DNA of 35,754 nt from Cyanobacteria bacterium UBA2566 (lineage in GTDB: Bacteria > Cyanobacteriota > Cyanobacteriia > Cyanobacteriales > Desertifilaceae), in contig DDLS01000067.1 in the NCBI GenBank assembly GCA_002340255.1, forward strand, positions 1 to 35,754. The letters are read 5' to 3'. Below the pieces are notes generated by a model, which was not told the origin of the DNA, did not search any database, and saw only the letters and a program-made list of their open reading frames with translations. Shown in pieces: positions 1 to 7,170 of this stretch. The number at the start of each line of letters is the position of its first letter. The first letter of the stretch is position 1. Both the position numbers and the translations under genes were made by a program.

Positions 1-126
1 TCTTAGGAATAAGTAGGAGGTAGACGGTAGAAGAGAGACATCAGAAAAGACCCCTAAACTGTAGGATCAAAATTTCGCCACTATTTTACTGGAGACCAAG
101 AGAAAACTTAACCGGGAAAAGAAGCA

Positions 127-396
127 ATGAATATATTAGATTATGAAAATCAGATTAAATTTTATGGGAAAGAAGATTTATTTAGGGACTTGACTTACGT
201 CCATAAATCTAATTTACCTATTGAAGAGAAAAGTGCTAGGATTAGGATTATCCTGAAGCACCTAGAAACAAAAATAACTAAAATCAAAATAGTTCCGAAA
301 TGCCTAAATCAGAAAATAATGCCAAGGACTAAACTAGATGTTATTATGAGCCGAAAAATATTTCAAATTAAAAGAGAGTTAAATGTTTGGAAATAA
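127..396 (+). CDS. hypothetical 89-aa protein
   Basis: I do not recognise this protein. It is short, lysine- and isoleucine-rich and basic, with no membrane segment, signal peptide or cysteine motif. Its DNA is much more AT-rich than the core genes further right and has no HIP1 octamer, which fits the accessory DNA around the adjacent integrase. An A/G-rich stretch (gggaaaagaag) lies just before the ATG but is not a strong Shine-Dalgarno sequence. The stop codon runs straight into the hairpin at 399-421, which could end its transcript as well as that of the convergent integrase. It may be a cargo gene of the element or a chance ORF. Confidence 0.4.
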   Translation: MNILDYENQIKFYGKEDLFRDLTYVHKSNLPIEEKSARIRIILKHLETKITKIKIVPKCLNQKIMPRTKLDVIMSRKIFQIKRELNVWK

Positions 397-421
397 AAAA
401 AGACCCCTAAATGGGGTCTTT
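392..421 (-). terminator. rho-independent terminator of the integrase (possibly bidirectional)
   Basis: There is a perfect 9-bp stem, AAAGACCCC (399-407) with GGGGTCTTT (413-421), around a 5-base loop. The A-run before it on the plus strand becomes a U-tract when read on the minus strand. That places a classical terminator about 30 bases past the integrase stop. Read on the plus strand the T tail is only three bases, so termination of the small upstream ORF would be weaker. Confidence 0.8.
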
Positions 422-449
422 GAGGTGGATTCGATTTCTCGATTCTATT

Positions 450-2009
450 CTAGTTCCCAATTCTGGGAAGGTCGTCATTGCCACCAAGGAGTTCATTGAG
501 TCTGGCGTTCTCCTTCTTCAGGAAGAGGATGGTTTCCTCAAGAGATTTAATGGTCTCATCTCTTTGGGCAAGCTTTTCTTTGAGCTGTTGGATTTCACTG
601 GATTGGGAGACATCAGCAGTTAATAGATTAAGTTGAGCCTTAGGTGTTAAATGCTCATCGTAACTATCATTAGATGACTGAGAATGTCTTAAACTCATTG
701 ACCGTTGGTCGCGAGTCAGTCCTGCCAGCTTGCCATGGTAATTAGCTAGATGGCGTAATGCATGAGTCTGGGTGAATCCTTCTCCCACTTGGTCAATGTA
801 TTCAGTCAAAGAACGTCTCATCCCACGTTGATAGCACCCTTTAATGGTCAATTTTTTAGATGTTGATTTAGGGGTTACTACAGGTAATGAAATGTCAGGG
901 TTATTAATTCCTAGTTCTTTTATCAGTCTTGGGTAATTAGGATGAATCATTGGTCTAACAAAACCCCCACCCATTTTAATGGTGATTTTGTGTTTATTTC
1001 CTGCATCATCCACAACCCAGAAAAAAGGTTTTAAGACTATCACAAAATCCTTGTTTGATGGGTCATGGATAGCCGGTATGATTTCACCGTCAGAACACTT
1101 GTAAGGTTTATCCAAGTTGGCAATGGCTTTGAATTCAGAACATCTGAATCCATATATCATGTTGATGCAAATCGCCTTGAACCAGGATTTCCGAGATTCA
1201 AGATTATTCTGTTGAGCTGTAGTTAGCTCATACCCATCAAGACCGAGAACTCTAGCTCTAAAGTCGAGGAAAGTTTCAATGCTGACAGTTTGCCTTTCTC
1301 GCCTCTTCTTTATCTGGACTCTCCCAAAATAAGCGTTGAATTTGTCAACTTCAGGAGATAGACGGTAAATTCTCAAGAGTTTACAAACTGCTGATTTTGC
1401 AGATCTAAAGCCTGATGATTGTCCAAGGTGTCCCCAAATCCTTTCAACTTCAGAGATGAGGTTATCTGCTGTAAGTTTCAGTTCAGGATTAAGCTTAGAG
1501 TGAAACACTCCATAAGCTTCTTGATAAGAAGCTTTAGAGTTGGTGTCTAAACTTGAGTCTGACCTATCCCTACCCACTTTGTCGTAGTCTTTGAAGAACT
1601 GTTTTTTAACAACCTCAATGGCATCCCCAATGGTGATGATGTCATTCTCAAGGGAAGTATTGCCCTTGATTTGTGTCTCATACCATGACCAGAATTCAGA
1701 TTCTTTATCAGTCCCCTTGAGTTTGTCAAAGACTGCTAAAGCTTTCGCCAGAGCATTGATGCAACCATCACGGGTGAAGTCCTCGTTACAGGAGTTGTCA
1801 GCCGTTGCCGTCTTAGTCGCCGTCTTGAACCGAAGATACAGTCGATTCCCTTGCTTGCTAATGGACACTCCCTTGGGAGTACTTTTCTGGCAAGCCTTAA
1901 GGTAAATCCTCACCAGTTCATGGTCAACGTACTTGGATGGGTCAATCTGGTGAGAGTGGAAATACTCATTCACCAGAGACCATGCCTGCTTAAAGTGTGT
2001 GTCAGACAT
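450..2009 (-). CDS. tyrosine recombinase / site-specific integrase
   Basis: This is a 519-residue phage-type integrase that would cut and rejoin DNA at att sites through a tyrosine-DNA intermediate. The catalytic set is visible in the C-terminal half: Arg289 in YGFRCSE, His416 and Arg419 in HALRHL, His442 in LRHSQ and the nucleophile Tyr450 in DSYDEHL. Residues 1-230 hold a presumed arm-binding and core-binding region. Residues about 470-507 form a leucine-rich coiled coil after the catalytic tyrosine, an extra tail that may mediate multimer contacts. No excisionase is visible in the window. An 11-bp tandem repeat lies directly upstream of the ATG, a tRNA-like fragment about 100 bp further out, and a strong terminator follows the stop. 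The family is clear from the catalytic residues; the target site is inferred. Confidence 0.9.
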   Translation of the reverse strand: MSDTHFKQAWSLVNEYFHSHQIDPSKYVDHELVRIYLKACQKSTPKGVSISKQGNRLYLRFKTATKTATADNSCNEDFTRDGCINALAKALAVFDKLKGTDKESEFWSWYETQIKGNTSLENDIITIGDAIEVVKKQFFKDYDKVGRDRSDSSLDTNSKASYQEAYGVFHSKLNPELKLTADNLISEVERIWGHLGQSSGFRSAKSAVCKLLRIYRLSPEVDKFNAYFGRVQIKKRRERQTVSIETFLDFRARVLGLDGYELTTAQQNNLESRKSWFKAICINMIYGFRCSEFKAIANLDKPYKCSDGEIIPAIHDPSNKDFVIVLKPFFWVVDDAGNKHKITIKMGGGFVRPMIHPNYPRLIKELGINNPDISLPVVTPKSTSKKLTIKGCYQRGMRRSLTEYIDQVGEGFTQTHALRHLANYHGKLAGLTRDQRSMSLRHSQSSNDSYDEHLTPKAQLNLLTADVSQSSEIQQLKEKLAQRDETIKSLEETILFLKKENARLNELLGGNDDLPRIGN

Positions 2010-2031
2010 CTACCTATTTTCTACCTATTTT
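2010..2031. repeat. 11-bp tandem repeat at the integrase start
   Basis: The unit CTACCTATTTT occurs twice head to tail, at 2010-2020 and 2021-2031. On the coding strand this reads AAAATAGGTAG twice, ending at the ATG of the integrase. It could be an integrase-binding or autoregulatory site, or it could affect translation initiation. The repeat is seen directly; the role is a guess. Confidence 0.6.
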
Positions 2032-2104
2032 CCTTTCAAGGTTCTACAAGGCAGATTTGGCAAAGCTTCTAGCCATTCAAATAGCGTTAGCCATCGACTA
2101 AGGA

Positions 2105-2129
2105 GTGAGTTCAAATCTCATCATCGGCC
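2105..2129 (+). other. tRNA 3'-end fragment, candidate attachment site
   Basis: The segment reads as a tRNA T-arm plus 3' acceptor strand. The T-stem is GTGAG (2105-2109) pairing with CTCAT (2117-2121) around the loop TTCAAAT (2110-2116). A 7-base acceptor half, CATCGGC (2122-2128), and a discriminator position follow. No matching 5' acceptor (GCCGATG) or well-formed anticodon arm precedes it, so it is not a complete gene. A GCCGAT/ATCGGC acceptor is typical of tRNA-Thr such as E. coli thrW, a known integration site. The position beside the integrase, oriented toward the chromosomal side, fits the 3' scar left when an element inserts into a tRNA gene. Confidence 0.42.
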
Positions 2130-2481
2130 GAAACTCTCATTCCCCAAACCCGATAGACCTCTTGCAGTTGTTGAGACTCACCCTTTCTCAAATGAGAAAA
2201 GAGGACTCGGGCTGGTAAGGACTTTCCCTTGTGTTCAATCTCTTCTTTTCAAGCCTTTTGTCCTGTACTGAGCTTTTTCCCATCCTTATTATTGGGCTGC
2301 GTTTACCATGATTGTTACGCCTTGGTAATTGGAGAGAGCAGCAGCCTTAAAATAGCGATCGCCCCATCCCCATTACCCATTGCCAACGCAAAGCGCTATA
2401 ATTCTTGGGTTTCCTAGACTTGGACTTCCCTGTCCATCCAGCAGAAACCCACCTCAACCCTATAAACCTTACTCTCTCACC
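2130..2481. other. non-coding stretch between element edge and core genes
   Basis: No convincing gene is present. It contains a small hairpin (TTTCTC/GAGAAA, 2184-2199), a HIP1 site near 2355 and a perfect TATAAT at 2397-2402 that could be the -10 box for the following small gene, although no good -35 lies at the usual distance. ORFs here lack start signals and overlap low-complexity sequence. Confidence 0.4.
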
Positions 2482-2649
2482 ATGAACCGCTCTAAATTTG
2501 TGGCTATTTTGACCGGAGCCATTTCCTTACTTTTGGCGATCGCCTATCTGATTCTAGTACAACTGCTCGATTTTCGAGGGGAAATGGTTCCTGCACCTCC
2601 CCTATCTACCCAGTATCCACCCTCGATCGTTACTCTAGATATCTCTTAA
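2482..2649 (+). CDS. small single-pass membrane protein
   Basis: This 55-residue protein has a basic N-terminus (MNRSK) and one clear hydrophobic helix at about residues 6-27, followed by a short polar, proline-rich tail. I chose the ATG at 2482 because upstream codons in this frame encode non-homogeneous, proline-rich sequence and the membrane segment begins right after this start. It ends three bases before the DUF39 gene, so the two are probably co-transcribed and translationally coupled. No function can be assigned. It may anchor or assist its partner, but this is only inferred from the arrangement. Confidence 0.6.
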   Translation: MNRSKFVAILTGAISLLLAIAYLILVQLLDFRGEMVPAPPLSTQYPPSIVTLDIS

Positions 2650-2652
2650 CCC

Positions 2653-3828
2653 ATGCGTACCGTTGCTGAAATCAATCATAAAATTCGCCGCCAAGAAGCC
2701 GTGGTGGTTACCGTAGAAGAACTGAAAGCTAGAGTTGCTGAAAGCACGGTTTCTGAAGTCGCCAAACAAGTCGATGCGATCGTCACCGGAACCTTTGAAC
2801 CCATGGAATCTTCCGGAGCAATGCTTAACCTCGGGCAAACCGATCCACCGATCAAAATCCGTCAATGCTGGATTGATGGAGTCCCTGCCTACTCAGGGTT
2901 TGGGGCTGTAGATCTGTATTTAGGGGCCACGCAGATCGCAGAAACAAGAGAAGGCGAAATCCTCAAAGATCGGGGGGGAGGTCAGGCAATTGAAGACTTG
3001 ATTGCAGGGAAATCCTTGCCTCTACGGGCCCTGGGTCAAGGTACAGATTGCTACCCCAGAGAATCTTTTGAGACCAATATTAGTAAAGAGAGTATCAACC
3101 AGTTTTATCTCTATAATCCCCGCAATTTATACCAGAACTTTATTGTTGGAGTCAATGGCGGCGATCGCCCCCTCTACACCTACCTAGGGCCCCTGCTGCC
3201 CCGCCTCGGTAACGCGGTATACGCCAATGCTGGGGCCCTTTCTCCCCTGTTCAATGACCCTGACTTAAGCTGGATTGGCATTGGCACACGGATTTTTATC
3301 GGCGGGGCGATCGGTTATATTACCTGGGAGGGAACCCAACACTTTCCCCTACAAAAGCGTCTTCCTAATCGTACCCCCATCGGCCCGGCTGCCACCCTTG
3401 CCCTCGTTGGAGATGCGAAACAAATGAGCCGAGAATGGGTGAGAGGCTGTTACTTTAAAAACTATGGCCCTTCCTTAATGTTAGGGGTAGGCGTTCCCCT
3501 ACCCGTTCTGAATGAAGAAGTCGTACAATGCTGTGCTGTGCAAGATAAAGATCTGGTGGCTCCCATTGTCGATTTTTCCATTCCCCGACGCAACCGCCCC
3601 ACGTTTGGCTTGGTTAGTTATGCCCAACTCAAAAGTGGTAAAATTACCATCGAAGGAACCCCCGTGCGTACGGCTCCCTTAGCCAGCCTCTACCGATCGC
3701 GCCAAGTGGCGATCGCCCTAAAAAACTGGATTGATAGCGGTGAGTTTACCCTCACTGAACCTGTAGCAGCCATTTCTCGCGATCGCTCCTTCCTCCCCCA
3801 AGACCGGATTTTGGAATCGACGAATTAA
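2653..3828 (+). CDS. DUF39/HcyBio-family homocysteine biosynthesis protein
   Basis: This 391-residue protein matches the HcyBio (formerly DUF39) family. It opens with the characteristic RTVAEINHKIRRQEAVVVT segment, then the FEPMESSGAML region near residue 48 and the ALGQGTDCYPRE segment near residue 127. In methanogens and other anaerobes members help make homocysteine from aspartate semialdehyde and sulfide, using cysteine persulfide chemistry. Here Cys133 (TDCYPR) and Cys72 are visible. In the SSGA segment, where I recall a cysteine in archaeal members, there is Glu-Ser-Ser. There is no C-terminal ferredoxin or CBS extension. It begins three bases after the small membrane protein gene. The family is confident; the exact reaction in a cyanobacterium is uncertain. 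Confidence 0.85.
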   Translation: MRTVAEINHKIRRQEAVVVTVEELKARVAESTVSEVAKQVDAIVTGTFEPMESSGAMLNLGQTDPPIKIRQCWIDGVPAYSGFGAVDLYLGATQIAETREGEILKDRGGGQAIEDLIAGKSLPLRALGQGTDCYPRESFETNISKESINQFYLYNPRNLYQNFIVGVNGGDRPLYTYLGPLLPRLGNAVYANAGALSPLFNDPDLSWIGIGTRIFIGGAIGYITWEGTQHFPLQKRLPNRTPIGPAATLALVGDAKQMSREWVRGCYFKNYGPSLMLGVGVPLPVLNEEVVQCCAVQDKDLVAPIVDFSIPRRNRPTFGLVSYAQLKSGKITIEGTPVRTAPLASLYRSRQVAIALKNWIDSGEFTLTEPVAAISRDRSFLPQDRILESTN

Positions 3829-3830
3829 TG

Positions 3831-3880
3831 GCAGGGACGCGGAGATCGGTAAGATAGGAGGATGGGGAGACGCAGAGATT
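3831..3880. repeat. GACGCGGAGA-type degenerate intergenic repeat
   Basis: The sequence contains GGGACGCGGAGATCGG and GGATGGGGAGACGCAGAGA, closely related to the G-rich repeat block at 22921-23036. It lies between the DUF39 stop and the transporter start and looks like a dispersed non-coding repeat. Confidence 0.55.
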
Positions 3881-3895
3881 GGTTGTTCCCTATTT

Positions 3896-3920
3896 CCTAT
3901 TCCCTATTCCTTATTCCCTT
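3896..3920. repeat. TTCCCTA heptamer-type repeat
   Basis: Degenerate copies of a TTCCCTA unit lie head to tail immediately before the transporter ATG. The same motif recurs at four other intergenic places in the window. Read through in the downstream frame it encodes a false hydrophobic extension. Confidence 0.7.
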
Positions 3921-3921
3921 T

Positions 3922-6159
3922 ATGAAAAAAAACAGCTCAAGTGCTGAAGTATCGCAAATATCTGCATCAGACGAGCCAGTAAAAACGGGCTTAGGAACCT
4001 TTGGTGGAGTCTATACCCCTTCGATCTTGACCATTCTAGGGGTGATCATGTACTTGCGGTTTGGACGGGTAGTGGGTAGTGTGGGGCTGATTCCCACATT
4101 GGCGATCGTTACCCTGTCTACTGCCATTACCTTCCTCACAGCCCTCTCGATCTCTGCCATTGCCACCGATCGCGTTGTCCGCACAGGCGGCGCATACTAT
4201 ATGATTAGTCGCTCCTTGGGCATTGAAACTGGAGGAGCTGTGGGTATTCCCTTATATTTTGCTCAAAGCCTTTCCATCGCCCTCTATACCATCGGTTTTG
4301 CTGAAAGTGTCGCCGCAACCTTTCCCGCTCTTAATCAGCTCTATGTGGGTATTATCACGACAATTCTGGTAGGAATTGTCGCCCTCACCTCCGCTAGCGT
4401 TGCCATTAAAGCCCAGTATTTTATTATGGGAGCAATCCTATTATCACTCACTTCTTTTGTCTGGGGTTCAGCTCTTCCTGATGTTACTCCTATGGGATGG
4501 GTGGGATCGCCCCCAGACAATAGCACATCCTTTTGGGAAGAATTTGCCGTCTTCTTTCCTGCAGTTACTGGAATCATGTCTGGGGTGAGCATGTCAGGAG
4601 ACTTGAAAAATCCAATACGCTCGATCCCTGATGGCACTCTAGCAGCGGTAGGCACGGGATATGTCATCTATATGATTTTGCCGGTAATTCTGGCCATGCG
4701 ATCGGACGCAAGCAGTTTGATTGCCAATCCTCTGATTATGCAACAGATGTCCTGGTGGGGGCCGGCGATCTTATTAGGGGTTTGGGGAGCCACCCTATCA
4801 AGTGCCTTGGGAAGTATTTTAGGGGCCCCTAGGGTATTACAAGCCTTAGCCAGGGATGGAGTCCTTCCGGACTGGTTGAGTTTTTTGGCAAGTGGGAGCG
4901 GTCGAGAGGATGAACCGCGTATCGGTACAATTGTTACGTTAGGTGTGGCAGTTGCCTTGGTCTCTTTGGGAGAACTCGATCTGATTGCTCCCATTCTGAC
5001 CATGTTTTTCCTTACCACTTACATGGTTCTTAATGTTGCCGCAGGTATAGAAGGCTTTTTACAAAGTCCCTCCTATCGCCCTGCCTTTAAAGTTCCCTGG
5101 TATCTATCCATTTTAGGGGCGATCGGCTGTTTAGCGGTCATGTTCTTAATTGATGCCATGGCTACTGTGGTTGCCGCCATTATCGTTCTGGCGATTTTCA
5201 TCTGGTTGCAACGACAGGAACTCGAAGCTACTTGGGGAGATACTCGGCGAGGGATTTGGATGGCGATTCTCCGGGAGGGACTGCTCCAACTCGATCATGC
5301 TGAAGACCCCAAAAATTGGCGGCCCCATTTATTGGTGTTATCGGGTATTCCCCGCAAGCGCTGGCCTCTGATTGAGATTGCTGATGCTCTCACCCATAAC
5401 CGAGGATTAATTACCATTTCTAGCGTGCTTCCGGAAGGTTCGCGGGATCTATCTCAGCAGGCAGAATTGCAAATAAGGATCCGCGAATATGTGGAAAAAC
5501 GAGGCGTGCAAGCGTTGGTACGGGTGATTACAGCCCCCGATCCTTTTGAAGGAGCGGTACGCTTGGTGGAAAGCTATGGGTTAGGGCCTTTGGTTCCCAA
5601 TACGGTGTTGTTGGGGGATAGTGAATCGCCTCAACGACGAGATCAATATTGTGAGATGATTACCCAATTACACCAAGCCAAACGCAGTATCCTGGTGTTT
5701 CGGGAAAACCCAGAACGAGGGTTTGGGAAACACCGCAGGATTGATATTTGGTGGCGGGGAATGCAAGCCAATGGGGGGTTAATGCTGTTATTGGCTTATC
5801 TGCTGCGTACTGATATCGATTGGCATCAGGCACAAATTTTTGTCAAAATTATCGTTACCGATGAAGCGGCGGCGGAATCAGCACGGTTGAATTTGGAACA
5901 ATTTATCGGTCAATTGCGTTTGGGGGCGATCGCCGAAGTGATTGTTTCCCAAGGACGGTTATTTGAAGATATTCTGCACGAAAGTTCCCAAAATGCAGAT
6001 TTAATTTTCTTGGGACTGGCTAAACCGGATTTAATTCCAGCCCACCAATACACCCAATATTATGAAACGTTGCATGATAAAACGGCGAATTTACCCACAT
6101 TAGTGTATGTGTTAGCAGCTCCTGATTTTGATTTTGAAGAGGTGTTGACTGAAACCTAA
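3922..6159 (+). CDS. SLC12-type cation-chloride cotransporter / amino acid permease
   Basis: This 745-residue integral membrane protein belongs to the APC superfamily and most resembles cation-chloride (Na-K-Cl) cotransporters. A short polar N-terminus leads into the conserved LGTFGGVYTPSILTILGVIMYLR segment of TM1, then RTGGAYYMISRSLG and about 12 helices to roughly residue 450. From about residue 470 a long soluble domain follows, as in SLC12 proteins (PHLLVLSG early on, DLIFLGLA late). I start at the ATG at 3922 because the in-frame extension upstream is repeat sequence and no family member needs it. The stop is immediately followed by the ATG of the next transporter gene. The ions carried cannot be read from sequence. 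Confidence 0.85.
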   Translation: MKKNSSSAEVSQISASDEPVKTGLGTFGGVYTPSILTILGVIMYLRFGRVVGSVGLIPTLAIVTLSTAITFLTALSISAIATDRVVRTGGAYYMISRSLGIETGGAVGIPLYFAQSLSIALYTIGFAESVAATFPALNQLYVGIITTILVGIVALTSASVAIKAQYFIMGAILLSLTSFVWGSALPDVTPMGWVGSPPDNSTSFWEEFAVFFPAVTGIMSGVSMSGDLKNPIRSIPDGTLAAVGTGYVIYMILPVILAMRSDASSLIANPLIMQQMSWWGPAILLGVWGATLSSALGSILGAPRVLQALARDGVLPDWLSFLASGSGREDEPRIGTIVTLGVAVALVSLGELDLIAPILTMFFLTTYMVLNVAAGIEGFLQSPSYRPAFKVPWYLSILGAIGCLAVMFLIDAMATVVAAIIVLAIFIWLQRQELEATWGDTRRGIWMAILREGLLQLDHAEDPKNWRPHLLVLSGIPRKRWPLIEIADALTHNRGLITISSVLPEGSRDLSQQAELQIRIREYVEKRGVQALVRVITAPDPFEGAVRLVESYGLGPLVPNTVLLGDSESPQRRDQYCEMITQLHQAKRSILVFRENPERGFGKHRRIDIWWRGMQANGGLMLLLAYLLRTDIDWHQAQIFVKIIVTDEAAAESARLNLEQFIGQLRLGAIAEVIVSQGRLFEDILHESSQNADLIFLGLAKPDLIPAHQYTQYYETLHDKTANLPTLVYVLAAPDFDFEEVLTET

Positions 6160-7056
6160 ATGCAAAGGGTCTTAATCAACTTGAATATCGGCATTCTCTA
6201 TGCTGTTTTGGCCTATGGCACTTGGGGGATTCTTCCCCTATATTGGAAGCTCTTTGATGCGCTGCCAGAGATGGAAATTATCTGTCATCGGATGATTTGG
6301 TCTTCTCTGCTGCTGTTGGTAGTGTCAGCCATGCAGCGGCAACTCATTGAGGTGAAGCGGTTGTGGCGATCGCCGAAAACATTGGCTATTCTACTGAGTA
6401 CAGCAGCTTTAAACTCCCTCAATGGGGGCATTTATATCTATGGGGTCAATAGCGATCGCGTTTTAGAAGCGAGTTTAGGCTATTTCATTAATCCTTTATT
6501 TAGTATTTTCCTTGGCTTTGTATTTTTGCGAGAGAAGCTTAATATTGGCCAATGGATTGCCGTTATCCTGGTGATGATAGGTGTGGGATATCTGATTTGG
6601 GAACAAGGCCAAATCCCATGGATTGCCATTGGCCTAGCCCTCTGCTTCGGATTATACGGTCTCATCCGTAAACTTTCTACTATCCAACCCATACCTGGAT
6701 TAGCTGTTGAAAGCCTACTGATAGCTCCCATTGCTCTCGCTCTAGTCATGCATTGGGCAAAAACCGGCTCGGGTAACTTTGGACTCAGTTTACCCCTGAC
6801 CTTCCTATTATTTAGTTGTGGGTTAGTGGCTCCTTTACCTTTACTCTGGTTTAACCTAGCTGTGAAACGAATAAACCTCTCAACCTTGGGATTTCTGCAA
6901 TATATCGAACCAACAATTCAATTAATTTTAGCGGTGTTTCTCTATCAAGAACCCTTTACTCGAACTCACTTGATCTCTTTCGGTTTCATTTGGATAGCTC
7001 TGGCCATTTATTCAAGTAATTCTCTGATCTCCCTCAATCAAAATCAGAAGGGTTGA
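6160..7056 (+). CDS. rarD: RarD-like EamA-family transporter
   Basis: This 298-residue protein has about ten hydrophobic helices arranged as two EamA repeats, as in drug/metabolite transporters. The N-terminus (LAYGTWGILPLYWKL, then EIICHRMIWS) and the segment LNSLNGGIYIYGVNSDRVLEASLGYFINPL match the RarD branch. RarD was first described as chloramphenicol-sensitive in Pseudomonas, but the natural substrate is unknown, and cyanobacterial members are probably general metabolite exporters. Its ATG follows the preceding stop codon with no spacer, so it depends on the same message as the cotransporter and is probably translated by reinitiation. Confidence 0.85.
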   Translation: MQRVLINLNIGILYAVLAYGTWGILPLYWKLFDALPEMEIICHRMIWSSLLLLVVSAMQRQLIEVKRLWRSPKTLAILLSTAALNSLNGGIYIYGVNSDRVLEASLGYFINPLFSIFLGFVFLREKLNIGQWIAVILVMIGVGYLIWEQGQIPWIAIGLALCFGLYGLIRKLSTIQPIPGLAVESLLIAPIALALVMHWAKTGSGNFGLSLPLTFLLFSCGLVAPLPLLWFNLAVKRINLSTLGFLQYIEPTIQLILAVFLYQEPFTRTHLISFGFIWIALAIYSSNSLISLNQNQKG

Positions 7057-7113
7057 ATTTTGAAAAAAATAATCCTAAAGGTAGAATCAATCGAACTGGA
7101 GGAAATTTCAGGT

Positions 7114-7170
7114 ATGATGAAAGTCAGCTCTTTTTTGACTAGATTTTGGGTGCGTTTATGCCATTTTTGA
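7114..7170 (+). CDS. possible 18-aa leader peptide
   Basis: A GGAGG Shine-Dalgarno sequence (7098-7102) lies 11 bases before two consecutive ATGs (7114 and 7117). These open an 18-codon frame (MMKVSSF... LCHF) that ends in TGA at 7168-7170. This is just past the probable ATG (7158) of the next gene, in another frame. The good ribosome site belongs to this short frame, not to the gene, so it may couple translation. Alternatively the start of the following gene is misjudged. Confidence 0.3.
   Translation: MMKVSSFLTRFWVRLCHF

Noticed and set aside
2075..2129. A complete tRNA gene
   Set aside because: The anticodon arm cannot be formed with a proper loop (no U33, mismatched stem) and the 5' acceptor strand is absent; only the 3' fragment is supported.
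3484..3505. Small palindrome GGGGTAGGCGTTCCCCTACC
   Set aside because: It lies in the conserved DUF39 coding region, has short arms, and does not match the 62-bp repeat structure.
3862..3921. A 20-codon extension of the cotransporter with a hydrophobic segment
   Set aside because: It is a translation of TTCCCTA repeats; the ATG at 3922 begins the family-like N-terminus.
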